Below are positions 10,637 to 21,989 of a stretch of 33,247 nucleotides of DNA, in pieces (position 1 is the stretch's first letter; the number at the start of each line of letters is the position of its first letter). The translations under genes were made by a program, and so were the position numbers. A model generated the notes under the pieces. The model was not told the DNA's origin. It was given only the letters and a program-made list of their open reading frames with translations, and did no database searches. Origin of the DNA: Bisporella sp. PMI_857 (taxonomy: Eukaryota > Ascomycota > Leotiomycetes > Helotiales > Helotiaceae); the NCBI GenBank assembly GCA_021307315.1, contig JAJSPD010000178.1, forward strand, positions 1 through 33,247. The letters are read 5' to 3'.

Positions 10637-11507
10637 ATGACTTCCTTTGAAGCGTCAAAACTTTTCGGTGTCGAAGGGTTTGTGGCCGTTATCACCGGCG
10701 GTTAAACGGGTGAGCAATTTCCTCCGCTTTCTTCTCTCTGTCAATTTCTACTAGCTGATGAACGAAGGCATCGACCTCATGATGGCCAAGGCATTGGTGG
10801 AGAATAATACAGCAAAGGTTTATATAATCGGTCGCCGCGAAAACAAGCTCAACAAAGCAGCAGCCCTTTATCCCAGGTACACTATTGCTTCAAAGATTTT
10901 GTTCCTTACAAACTCCACAAACTTTTTTTGTTTTTTAACTATTATCTCCAGTTCCAAAATCTAAAATACCCCTAGCATTATCATCCCCCTCCCTGGTGAT
11001 ATCACCTCACAGCCCGAGCTCAAATCCATAACGGAACGGGTCAGATCTGAAGCAAGCTACATCAACCTCCTCATCACAAACACTGGCAAATCAGGCCCTA
11101 TGCTTGATTCCCTCAAACCGTGATACACGCTCTCAGACTTTGTCTCTAGCTTGGAGTTCGTCAATGGAAGAGTTCAACGCCGTCTACGGCCTCAACTGCA
11201 CGGCTCTTACTACTCCGTCATCGCATTCATGGAGCTCCTAGACATGGGAAACAAGAAAGGGAATTACGCCGGAGGCAAAAGTCAGGCTATTGCTACGGCG
11301 AGCACAGTGAGCTTCCTGCGAAACCCAACAGCCGGTTATGCGTATCTGAGTAGTAACGCGGAAGTTATTAGTTTAATGAGTTTCTCTACTTTCTGCGTAC
11401 CGTGGAGCATTAGATTTATTGCTATTGCTACTAGGTGTAAGTCTTCTTCTGAAACCTGCCTCCTTTATATGCGAGCTAACGCGAGAAATACAGTGTTAAT
11501 ACTGTAA
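10637..11507 (+). pseudogene. Short-chain dehydrogenase/reductase, broken
   Basis: The start MTSFEASKLFGVEGF runs into VAVITGG, the beginning of the NAD(P)-binding TGxxxGxG loop. An in-frame TAA follows at 10703-10705. An intron at 10710-10767 restores the frame to GIDLMMAKALVENNTAKVYI, then IIGRRENKL. A second intron is likely between 10877 and 10951. Further on come ASYINLLITNTGKSGP and a region equivalent to FNAVYGLNCTAL, with a TGA near 11120 and at least one frameshift. The catalytic YxxxK appears as YLSSN, so the Lys is lost. The C-terminal quarter of a normal 250-300-residue family member is missing. The gene is divergent from the oxidase and convergent with the membrane-protein gene, so it may once have served the same pathway. 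Confidence 0.8.
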
Positions 11508-13310
11508 CGTAAGTAGCCTGTCCAAGGTTTTGCGGCGGCAGCTGTCTTTTTCCACTTGCTCGTCAAAGAGAAGAGTCTTCCTTCGGGCCATCCTTCGCTA
11601 AGCCGCCATGAAATGACCGAATTGTGGGTAGTGAGATTGTTATAAAACCGAATTTTGTGACGCCAAATCGACCGAGAGCACGCTCGATAGGCGGCTTCAG
11701 AAACGGTGCACAAGCCGCAGCAATAAGGCCTATCTCTTCGACTCTATACCACCATAATAGTGGCACCCAATCGCGGAGCGTAACCTCGCGAGGGCTCCAA
11801 ACTCTTATGGTGTGAAGCTTCATTACTCCTGCCACAGCAGCAATCGCTCCGAGCGCCATCAGGGTAGAGACGAGGGTTCGTTCTATGACAGGCCGGGGCA
11901 ACGACCAGATAAAAAACGTGGGCGAAATAGCAAATACAAGGCCGCTTGTGATTCCCATTCCTTCTATAAGTTAGTCCAATTAGCCTAGAATATCAATCGA
12001 AAAACAAGCCTGAATATATATAACCAAAGCTTTGCGACGTTCCGGGCGTCCAGCAGACTGCATCAGGCACGGGTTCCCACATGGCACGTAAGTCCGTGCA
12101 CCCCCCTTCCGCCCACCCCCCCCTTCCGCACACCTAAATTTAGACGAGTTTTCAGACCGCTACTCTCACACATTCGTTTTTTTTTCAACTAATTTTTATC
12201 CAAACTGTTTCAAATTTTGGATTCTGCATCTCAAGTCAATAATGCTCGATATACTGAAAACGACCTAGCCCAGGCTATAAAAAATGTTGCAAATAGCAAG
12301 TCTTTGAAAGCTACTGCTCGAACATAGAGTGTTTTTACTTCTACTTTTCGTGACGTTTAAGTAGTAGTGAAAACCGGTCTATTGCTGCTAAAAGTCTGCA
12401 AAGACTATTAAAAGTTCAAGAAGACCACTTAGCTAAATAAGTTTTTACTTAAAAAGCGCTAAAAGTTCCTTTAACTTATGCTCAAATTAAAGAATTCGCT
12501 CAGCGGCTTCTAGCTATCAAAAAAGACTATAAATCACTTAAGAAACGCTGGATGCAAGCTTTTTTAAAACGAAACTCAGTTTTTAAAACCAAAAAGTTTC
12601 GGAATATTAATTCTTAACGCGTTAATAAAGCTGCTATCCAAGTAATTAAAGCTTAGTTCCAACGGCTTTTGCTTTTTACAATACAGGCTATTAAGCCGAA
12701 AATCGGTATAATATAAACGAATCCGGCATTATAGAAGGCCTTGAAGTAAATGGCTTAATTGTCGGAAGCTTTGAAAAGCGTAGTATTCAAAAAAAACAGC
12801 CTGGGTCTAAAGCTTGGACTTCTTTTATAGAATGTGTTTTTGCAACTAGAATTGCTCTTTTTTTTTGGTTATTTTCAAAAGCAAAACAGTCCAACAACAA
12901 TGGTTTCCTGAAGATTTAAGTCAATTTGAAAGCTGGCAATTTACATTAACAGATAATAGCTGAACAACAGACTTAACAGCTATAAAATAGCTTCAAAAGA
13001 TATTCTTTCTATTTACGAATGCTAAAAAGCTTAAACTACTTATTTTAAATGGCTATAGAAGTCATAAAACTACGGATTTTATGTTTCTCTGCTATTAAAA
13101 TAATATTTATTTGCTTTTCTTTCCTGCTTATAGTTCTTACGTTTTTTAACTACTAAATCTTTCAGTTTTTTCTTTTTTGAAATATCGGTATCGAACAAAA
13201 GTTAGATATTTAACACTTTTGACGGATTTTAGCTTACTTGGGAAAAAGAATTTTTTTGCTTGTTACTAGAAAGCTAGAAAAGAAGCTTTATTCGCCAAAA
13301 ATATCAAAAG

Positions 13311-13513
13311 TGTCACGGCACGTAGGATAAGAGCAACGGCTCAAAGTAATACGGGTAAGAATCGAGAATAATAGAACTACAGAACTATGGAAGTAGAAAG
13401 GGAAGCCTATATACAGGAGTTCGGATCACGTGACGTGCTACGCGAGTGTCCCCACGGGTGCCTTACAGGCCGTCAGGCCTTATAGAAGCCGTAGGCGCGC
13501 CAGCGCCGTGACA
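13311..13513 (-). repeat. Gypsy LTR, left copy (3' LTR by coding strand)
   Basis: 203 bp, TGTCACGGCACG to GCGCCGTGACA. I compared it base by base with 19111-19313 and found no difference. It is clearly GC-richer than the adjoining interior and keeps many CpA sites that RIP would target. Confidence 0.96.
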
Positions 13514-13528
13514 TCACCCCTCCCTTCC
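13514..13528 (-). other. Polypurine tract of the Gypsy element
   Basis: Read on the minus strand, GGAAGGGAGGGGTGA lies directly against the 3' LTR. This is where plus-strand DNA synthesis is primed in Gypsy elements. It fixes the element's orientation independently of the domain order. Confidence 0.8.
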
Positions 13529-16500
13529 GAAAAAGCTTGCTTTCAAGCTTTTTGATGTTTCCGAATCGCCCTCTAGTTATTGTAGTCGTTTTTGCTCTGT
13601 TCCTATTTCTTGATTTATTTCGGTAAGTTTGCCGGCGGTTTTCTGAGCGTAAAGTTGTGTAGTGGAAGTTTTTGAGCTTGTGTGGCTATACTTGAAATTG
13701 GAAGCTGAATACTATTCGGGATCGATATTGTAATTTACTTATTTTGCTTTGTACTGTAGCCGTCGATTACGGACCCGAACAGTTAGAATTTTTTCTACTT
13801 TTTACTTTTCGTTTTTCGTAACTTGTATAAGTGGTTCTGGAACAAGTAATTAGCCTGGTAACGGGTTTATTGCAGCTTTACAGAGCAGCTGTAGTGCGAA
13901 CACGAAGTGTATTTTTAAATTGTTAAGCAGTTGCAGCCAGTAAAAGTTTTTTTTTTGAGCTAGAATTTTGTAAAAGCTAGCGTTTTAAATGTCGAGCTTT
14001 TTACTAAGCTTGTCGGTTTTCTAGTTTTTTGTCGATATATATACTTAGTCGTTTACACCGAAATTAATATTTTTGCGGTGCTTATTTACGGATGCTTTTA
14101 TTCGTTTTTGAGCTTTGCGAAGCAACTACGAGCAGTGTTTTAAGTAAAGTGCATTTTTTTAGCGAAAGCGGTTGCTTTTTTTACGTTTAACTTTTTTTTG
14201 GCTGTTAAAGCTTTTTCGGCTTGTTTCAATTATAAACGTAGTTAGCGTATAGCCGTTAAGCATTCGAACGAAACAGTATACTTAAGCTTTTATAGAGTAA
14301 AGTTAGCTGCGCGTAGTTCATTAAAGCTACTAAGCTCGACCAGTTGTTTTAATAATAATTTATAAAAGCCGAAACTTTTGATCAAATACTAGTTTATGAT
14401 TTTTGTTTGCTGTTAGTTTAAAAGTGAAACGCTGTCGAAAGCTTAAGTTTTACTCCGAGAATTCGACAAAGCTCGTGCTAAAACGTTGAAATGAACTAAA
14501 GCTTTTGTTTGATACAATAGTAGTTAGTGCTTTTGTGATTTGTAAACGTAATCGATAAACAGCTGTGCTATGTTTTTTGCAGTTGTCGTTTTGTAATATA
14601 GCATCGTTACGGACTGTTTACTGAATTTGTTTATTATACTAAAACCGAATCGTAGCCGTAACGATTCGTCGAGTACGATTTGAAGTTTATAGCTACGTGT
14701 TGCTATAGCTTTTCCGGAACTAGCAAAAGTTGTAGCTTGCTTGAGCTTTGTTTTGAATACTGTAGCGCGTTTGCACTTTTTACAGTTGTTTATGTATCGT
14801 TTTACGTCGGTACGTAAGCTTTTTTACTAGTATCGTTTAGCTATTACAGCTACAGTTTTAGTTCGGCTAAAGCGTACTGCCGACACTTAAGCGTAAGCTT
14901 TTTGAATTAACTTCGTGCGGAGATTGTCGATAAAAAAACTACTAGTCGGCTTTGCTATAGCAATAACCGTTGTTTACAGCTAGTTTTGTTTTTCGTTCGC
15001 TGTTGCTAACAGTTTGTTGCTAGCTTTAGAGAGCTGCGATTAGCAGCTACAATTCGATTTGCGAGCATTTATAAAAATAGATTTTTGACAAAGTCGTTGT
15101 TGTTCGCTTGTCGGCTTTTTTATTGGTGCGAATGTATACTGCGTATTATTTAGCAGCTTTGCGCGAATACGAAAGTCGATCTAGTTATTTGTAAAAAACT
15201 GTTGCGTCAATAACGTTTTTTTGTAGCTTGTAGATTTTTGTATTTGATTTTTTCGTGTTACGCGTCTGTTTTTTATTTTTGCGGCCCGGTCGATATATAA
15301 TTGTAAAAAAGAATTCGGATAATGCTTCAGCTTATTTAGCTTAGCGGCCGTTAAGCTTTTTAAAAGTTATAAAATATTTAGTGCTTTGTAATTAGTAACT
15401 ATTTTGACTTTGTAGTCGGTTGTGCTAAATCAGTTTTTATTGTTCGAAAAAGCAACTATAACTAGTATTTTTTTGTCGTGTATCTAGTAGTTAAGCTTTG
15501 CAAAAGTCAAGGTTTTTAAGAAATAGTTTACAAGTTGTTATAAAGCGTTTTCGTCGTTTGTAGCTTTTTGAAACAATACTTCTGCAATTACTTCGTTAAA
15601 AGCGTTTGTTTTCAGCAAAACTTTTTTTTGCGAGTCGTAATAAGTCAGTACCGGAGCCGTAACTAGCGCTTGCTTTAGCTGCTCGAACGATACGTAACAT
15701 TCGTTATTAAAGTCGAATAAAACGTTTTTGCTTGTTAAGTAGTTCAACGGGCGAGCAATAGTTCGTAGTTTTTAATAAATCGTCGGTAAAAATTGCAAAA
15801 GCCGAAAAATAACTGTATGCTGCGTACAGATGTAAAAAGCTTTTAGTTAGTAACAATTTGTACTTTTTTTAGTTTACTTCGATACTGTTAGTAGTTACAA
15901 TAAACTTTAAGTACTTAGTTCGAGTAACGTTAAATTCGGTTTTTTTGATATTTACTTGCAGTTTAGTTTACGAAGTCGTAGTAGCATTTTGCGGACGTGT
16001 TTCGTATACTTTAGCTCGTTTTTTGAATATATTAAAATGTTATTTAAGTAAACGGTGCAAAAATCATCGAATAATCGAACAATACTTCGTTTATATAGCG
16101 CTAATAAGTTGCAAAGCTGTTAGTTAAGCCGAAAAGTAGCACTTTGCATTTGTACGTTTCGTAACAAGTACGAAATATAGTTAGTTTTTCAGAATCGGAG
16201 TGTATTCGTATTTTGTAAAACGTTTGTTGTATATTTAGCTTAGTAAATATTTGGCTTTCGTAAGTCGAAACAAAGTTTCGTTAATAAGCGGAAAAAAGTA
16301 CTGATTTTTACGAGTAATACTGTTGAGTTTGCAATAGTCGATATACAGCCGTAAACTTTCGTTAAGTTTTCGTACAAACAGTACTAGCGCTGCAAATAAA
16401 GCTTAGCTAAAAGCGATAAAGCTTTTATTCAAGTTGTTTATAATATAATTTTTAGCGTTTGCAGCTTTTTTGTCGTTAGTCGGATTAGCGAGCTATACCG

Positions 16501-19110
16501 AAAAGTATTTTTACTCGTAAGTTCGATTTTGTAATTTACAGCAGTTCGGTGCGGAAATAACTTATTTAATGCTTTTTTCGAGAATATATTTTTCAAGTTT
16601 GATATTCGCTTAGCACTAGATTTTTACTAACTGCTCGTTTTCGTTATAGTTTATGTTGCATAAGTTTACTTGTTCGACGCTCGACGCTTTTTTAGCAGTT
16701 ATTTAGCTCGTACAAGCTAACTGCGAACACTTCGTTGTTTTTCCGCTTAAAATTTAGCGTAAATGCAAAGCGCTAATTACAGCAATGTCGAAGCCGAAAG
16801 TGCTTGCTGTGACTTTGCGGATTTTGTTAACTATTTTGCGAGTAGCTTTTGTTAAACGTAGCTTAACTACGCTCGCAAGCTGTTTTTTTATTTTTTGCAA
16901 GTTGTTTTTTATGTAATAGTTGTAATTCGTTTTGCTTGTATACTAAAAACGGTTTTTTGCCGGTTTAGCTGCAACAACAAGTTAGCTACTTTTTCGACAG
17001 CTGACTTAAAAGTAGCTGTAAATTCTACGTCGATTTTAAACGCGTTAGTCGTTGAAAAAAATAGTAAAAAAAACGCTTTTTAACGCGGAAAATAGTGTAA
17101 ACAAAAACAAAAACGGTTTTGTTGAACGCTTTATTTTTTTGTTTATATTTTTTTAAGCCGCGTAATTTACAAAGCTTTTTTAGTATGTTTTTAAAATACA
17201 AAATAAAACGGTTAAACGTTACGGTTCGTAGTAAAGCTGTAAACTATACTAGTTGCGTTTGCGAACTGCAAAAGCTATATTTATTTCTGCTATTTACTTT
17301 TTACTTACGATTACTTTATAGTGCTTTAAGTCGGTAATTAAAAATATTAAGTTAGTAAACTTTTTTTTATCGATTTTTAGCGTAGTAACTAAAGCTTGAA
17401 AAATTACGGCTTTTTTTTTGTTATTAAAACTAGTTACAAGTACTAAGTTGGCAGTTGTTGTACAGTACAACTAAAACGTTTTTTTAACAAGTCGGCTAAA
17501 GCCGTGTCGATAAAAAGCTATTCGTTCGCTTTAGTATTAAAAAAAGCTACAGTGTTATAAGCAAATCTATTTTTAACTAACGTATATGCTTTGTTTAGTA
17601 GCGGCTTGCCGATTAACTTTTTTAAGTTTATTTTTTTAAGTTAACTTGCTTTTTCGCTTTAAGTAAAAAACTTTGCTTAAAGTAATTCGTTTTTTTGATT
17701 TTTCGAGTTACTAACAAACTTTACTGTTACTTTTTTTTCCGATACTGCTTTTAAAGTTTTTACAAGCGTTAGCTTGCGTAGTAACAACACGAAAATGCGT
17801 AGTAACTTAGCTTGTTGCAGTTGTAGTATACTTTTTTAAATGCTAAAGCAAGTGTTTGCTTTTGCGTAGCTGTATTGTAAGCGTAGTTTTCGTAAAAAGA
17901 TCTTAACGTCGCTGCTGTTACTAAAAGCTTTTTTAACGAGCTACGATTAGTCGTAGTTAAAATGAATTACTTTTTGCTTCCGGGAAAGCTTTTCGCTTGC
18001 TTTTACGAGCTAAGCGCTTCTGAAAATGTGCTTAGTTTAGTAAACGCTGTAAGTTCGATCGTTAGCTTTTAAAACTGTCGAAAGTAGCTTTTACGGCATA
18101 AAGCTTGTTTGCAAACTGACTGTAAATTTCCGAAACAAGTCATTTTTTCAGTTTTTTTTAAGCACGTTACTTTTGTTGCTAGCTGCAAAAACTTAGTGCG
18201 AAACGTTGCAAACGTTTCGCTTTTTTTTATTATTAGCTTATAGTAAGCGACTTTATTTTCGCTAACTTCGTTCGAGTTAACAAATAGCATGTCGAAATAA
18301 GCTAGCATGTTATTTACGAAGTCGAAAAAATCGCGCTTTTTGATTTTATGCGTGTTTCAAGTATTGCTGTGCATTTTACTAGTGCTAATAAACAAGTAAT
18401 TTATACGAGTTGTTTGTCAGAAAATTAGCTCCGAAAGTTCCGAAACTTAACTAAAAGCGCTATTTTCAAAAACGGTATGTCGAGTTTACACTATTCGTAA
18501 GCTTTTTAACGTTTTTGGTTTTTTTAAAACCGCTGTACGTTAAGCTTTTAAAAGCTGTTTTCGACTGCGCTTAAACAGTTAGCGTTAAAGCTGTTTTTTG
18601 TATTACTTGTTTAAAAGCGGTTTCGACTAGTAAACTTTTTTTTAAAGCTGCTAATTTCGTTTTTAAGCCGAGCTTGCTTTTTTTAACTGTTTTTAGTCGT
18701 TTTATTAGGCTATTAACGTTGCTTAACTACAGTTGTAAAGTTTACTACTATAGTTTTTTAAGTATTAACTGAAGTATTTACAGTGCTTGGCGTTTTTGTC
18801 GGTTTTGCTTTTTTTTTGCTTTTTGCTTTGTTTACTTTATTTCTGAAATAGCTTCAGCTATAGTATTAGCAAAGCGAGTTAACAGTGACTGTTGTAGTAA
18901 TTGATAATAATACTGTAGCGGGTTTCCGGGCTGTACGAGCGCGTATTACTTTCGAGTATCGACGCTTAACTGTGTGATTTTGTTTACAAAAATCCTGAAT
19001 TTTCAGCGCAATAAAGGCTGGAACTGAGTACGACGGGCGTGCAAGCCGTGTGTAAAGTAAAAGTTATACTTCCGCAAGTAGAATTGTGATGTATGTGAGT
19101 TCTATTATAA

Positions 19111-19313
19111 TGTCACGGCACGTAGGATAAGAGCAACGGCTCAAAGTAATACGGGTAAGAATCGAGAATAATAGAACTACAGAACTATGGAAGTAGAAAG
19201 GGAAGCCTATATACAGGAGTTCGGATCACGTGACGTGCTACGCGAGTGTCCCCACGGGTGCCTTACAGGCCGTCAGGCCTTATAGAAGCCGTAGGCGCGC
19301 CAGCGCCGTGACA
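19111..19313 (-). repeat. Gypsy LTR, right copy (5' LTR by coding strand)
   Basis: Identical to the copy at 13311-13513 across all 203 bases. It is followed by the AAAAG duplication and then by the resumed transposase frame of the Fot1-like host element. Confidence 0.96.
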
Positions 19314-20434
19314 AAAAGTAGGTAAAAAGCAACTGGCTTGTGGCCGAAATCGATAGCAAAACCGCTTATAAGCCCTTTGTTTCTAGAAAACAGCAATAAA
19401 GCTAAAAGTACTTTAAAACAAAACTTAGAAAGTTTAAATAAGAGTTCTGAGCTTGACTGGAATATACAAGCATCGCAGATTACATAGTTTACACCCAAAA
19501 AATCGACTGAGCTTAAAGCTCAAGCTTTAGCATTTCAGCACTTTGAAGAACAAGATCAATTTACGCAAAGACTTTTATTCCGAAAAATCTTAAAAGGCTT
19601 TAAAAAACAAAAGAATGTTCTAGCAGACCAACAACTTCAAATTCAAGGTCTTGAAGCTCGACTTGAAGCTTCTAAACCTGAAAAAAAAAAAAAAGGTTAG
19701 AACTAGCCCAAATTCCAAGTTTGCGGATATTTAAGCAATAAAAAAAGCACAAAACGAAGCTGCAGAGGTGCAAAATGACGAAGAGGACTCAGATGTATAT
19801 AATTCATCCGATTCGACATTAGATTGTATTGAGGTTGGGTGATTAATGAGGGTGGTTTGGTTTTTGGGGAGGTGTGCGGAAGGGGGGGGTGGGCGGAAGG
19901 GGGGTGCACGGACTTATCGGGCGGCACTGGAGAAGCTGAAAGATGTCGGCCCCAATTGCCAAGGCAAGCTGGATCAAGATCAAAACCCAAAGCACTACTC
20001 ACCATACGTTAGATATTTCAAAGCGAAGCAGCATGCTTCCTATAGATATTCTCGCCAAAGAAGATGCCCAAAAGGAAAAGAGTCTCAGTGGAAAGAGACA
20101 TTTCAAGATGTTGACACTGGCGGTCGGCGAAAGATAGTAGTCGTAACGTCCGAGGCCAAGGTGTATGGCTATTATCTGACTAATAAAAACGACCAATTCG
20201 CATAACTGTTAAGAACATTAGAATAGCTTGTACAAGGCGTCTACTACATATACTTACAAGAGCTACTGAGAGAATGTAATCTGCAGCAGTCAGCCGGAAA
20301 GTAGGATGAACTCGAGTGTATATCCGGAATCCGTAGGCAATCAGTGTTATTACAAAAAAGAATGATATGCCCACGAGTCCCGGAACGACGTTGGTAGTGT
20401 CCCCACCCACTGGAGGTTGCGGATTCGTGACCAT

Positions 20435-21416
20435 GCTGCTTGATGTAGCCAATATTCAAAGTTGTGGTATAAGGTTTCAAGGTATCGCTCACTTTCACCT
20501 ATTGATGAAGACAAGAAGTTGAGCTGAGCTTGAGATTCATATTCATGCAGCCCTATATGTCTCATCCATCAACGGATTCCAACTCCGACTCTGATGTTAA
20601 GAAGGATCTCGATCAAGCACTCTCGCAATTAGCACACTAAAAGGAACTATGGTGGTGCCGCGTGGCTCTCCTATCGCAGAGATCGGTGTGAAGTTATGGC
20701 AGTTCGGGAAAGCTGGGGAGGCGACAGCCGAACCCAAAGGAGCGGTGGTGGCTTGTGTGGCTTCACCACAGGTGGCACTTCAGGGATTGTGTCTATTCGG
20801 ACGCAACACTTCAAATCGTGGAGCTCAACTTTCTTCCTCGAACACGGCCGATCGCAATATCTGGGCAAGCATGCTTCACCCCATCCTTTTCCATCCGTAC
20901 CGTCTCAACGTGAGACAGCATTTTTATTCAGCACCTGGGCATCCCCAGGCGGATCGACCCTGGAATGTAGGGGACAGTGCGCAGGGAAGGGAAACATTTC
21001 TTGCAGACTGCACAAATAAAACCCCTGTAAGATTTCTATTTGAAGGGTTACAGACTGGACATAAAGGAGGTGCTTTTCCCACATAGTGGTTGGTGTACAT
21101 AGTGGTTGGTGTTATGCATTGCATTCGACTAATTGCAGTGACATGTGACTCGTGACGTTTTCCATGCCTGTTAAGAATAGGAGGTATTATATAGAGGATC
21201 AAACAAAGGATCTGCGAGGGTATCACAGATAGCTACGGGTTCAATTAAGGGTAATACAGATATTATATTCTATAGTTCTACGCCGTGATATTAAGGTAAG
21301 AGATTTTCTCTAGCTTTATGCCCGTGACCTACTTACGTAGGCCGACTCCTGACGGGCTGAAGTGTTTTAATGAAGCGTGAATAATCTTGTTGGGCACCTG
21401 GAATAAATAACGGCAA
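20435..21416. other. 5' flank of the rhodopsin-domain gene, no gene recognised
   Basis: Composition is normal, as in the gene island. An open frame at 20649-21086 (plus, 145 codons) overlaps other open frames on both strands. It has no familiar motif and no clear intron pattern, so I do not call it a gene. TAGTGGTTGGTGT is repeated in tandem at about 21084-21110. 21180-21400 has a TATATAGAG box and looks somewhat LTR-like, but lacks matched ends. Confidence 0.4.
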
Positions 21417-21986
21417 ATATCTCATATACCACAAAAAAGTGGCCATATATCTGATATACCATACATTTGTTGACATATATCTCATATACCATAAAAGTGG
21501 TATATGAGATATTCGTCAAAAAAAGTATGGTATATCAAATATTCGTCAACACTCACTGTAAAGCCTGTAATACACACTGGAACGACTTATACTAAAGCGA
21601 TACATGCTGTAGCGACAACACGGTAACGACACATGCTGTAACGACATACGCTGTAGTAATACTACACACGCTATAACAATAGTATTGATATAGTTTGTAT
21701 TGTATAGTATATATTGTATTGCTACAGCGTGTGTTGTATTACTACAGTGTATATCGTTACAGCATGTGTCGCTACAGCATGTATCGTTACAGCGTGTATT
21801 GCTACAGAGTGTCGTAATACACGCTATAGCAATACAACATATATTATAGCTACATAATACATATTGTAGCATTAAAATACATACTGTAGTAATACACTTT
21901 ATAGTAATACTATTGCTACAACGTTCACTGCTGCGTGTATTGTATTTCTGTAGCGTGTCGCGACAAAATAATGGTATATGAGATAT
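21417..21986. repeat. Palindromic minisatellite bounded by a 15-bp inverted motif
   Basis: ATATCTCATATACCA or close variants occur at 21417 and 21477 and inverted at about 21500 and 21972, with one-base and two-base variants near 21449 and 21529. The outermost copies are exact inverted repeats. Between them, 21570-21960 is built of roughly 16-18-bp units such as ACGACACATGCTGTAG. The left arm is in one orientation and the right arm inverted, centred near 21690, so the whole could fold back on itself. An open frame through it encodes only Cys/Ile/Thr-rich low complexity. It may be an inverted-repeat (MITE-like) element with expanded internal repeats. Confidence 0.65.
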
Positions 21987-21989
21987 ATA

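Larger units (their letters stand above)
13311..19313 (-). mobile_element. Gypsy LTR retrotransposon, RIP-ruined, with identical LTRs
   Basis: This 6003-bp element has 203-bp LTRs and a 5-bp AAAAG duplication (13306-13310 and 19314-19318). The coding strand is minus. A polypurine tract (GGAAGGGAGGGGTGA, 13528-13514) abuts the left LTR, so that one is the 3' LTR. Domains in order: gag at 18308-18069 (FATFRTKFLQLA), reverse transcriptase near 16130-16000 (FDDFCTVYLNNILIYSKN), RNase H at 15747-15538 (FEQLKQALVTAPVLTYYD) and integrase zinc finger near 14870-14765 (YINNCKKCKRA). The reverse-transcriptase YxDD reads YLNN (16050-16039), and the integrase YWW reads Tyr-stop-stop (14832-14824). No open frame of useful length remains. 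It sits inside the transposase of the Fot1-like element. Confidence 0.95.
12091..19914 (+). mobile_element. Fot1/Pot2-like DNA transposon carrying a nested Gypsy element
   Basis: Inverted ends start AGTCCGTGCACCCCCC and include TTCCGCCCACCCCCCCCTTC, at 12091-12140 and inverted at 19866-19914. TA flanks both sides (12089-12090, 19915-19916). Without the Gypsy insertion and one copy of its duplication, the element is about 1.8 kb, the usual Fot1/Pot2 size. The transposase reads plus-strand 12214-13305 then 19319 to about 19705: NARYTENDLAQAIKNVANSK (helix-turn-helix), RYNINESGIIEGL (12704 onward), LLILNGYRSHKTT (13039 onward) and a C-terminal coiled coil QQLQIQGLEARLEAS. Both legible catalytic Asp residues are now Asn, and Trp codons have become stops, consistent with RIP. 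Confidence 0.93.
11563..20434 (-). pseudogene. Fungal rhodopsin-domain integral membrane protein, split by a transposon
   Basis: The gene starts at ATG 20434 (MVTNPQPPVGG). Exon 1 runs to 20258, followed by a 52-bp GT-AG intron (20257-20206). Exon 2 runs to 19917, where a Fot1-like transposon sits between duplicated TA. Coding resumes at 12088, giving QLLQCRPI joined to RAMWEPVPDAVCW, and continues to 12010. A GC-AG intron (12009-11964) and exon 3 (11963-11563) complete it. Without the insertion it would encode about 315 residues. Seven hydrophobic segments, GLGRYDYYL, FQLLQCRPI and ISPTFFIWSL are typical of the fungal rhodopsin/PTH11-like family, putative membrane receptors. There is no CFEM domain. 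Besides the 7.8-kb insertion, a premature TGA lies at 20001-19999 after FEISNVW. The exon structure is my reconstruction from splice signals. Confidence 0.88.

Noticed and set aside
20649..21086. 145-codon plus-strand open frame
   Set aside because: Other open frames overlap it on both strands, there are no familiar motifs, and no splice or start context supports it. Left as unassigned flank.
21109..21300. LTR-like stretch starting TGTTATGCATTGC with a TATATAGAG box
   Set aside because: GTTGG occurs before it and again near 21390, but the bases there (AATCTT) do not form the expected CA end.
21546..21872. Cys-rich 108-codon minus-strand open frame
   Set aside because: It is a translation of the palindromic minisatellite. 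The Cys and Thr pattern follows from the repeat unit.
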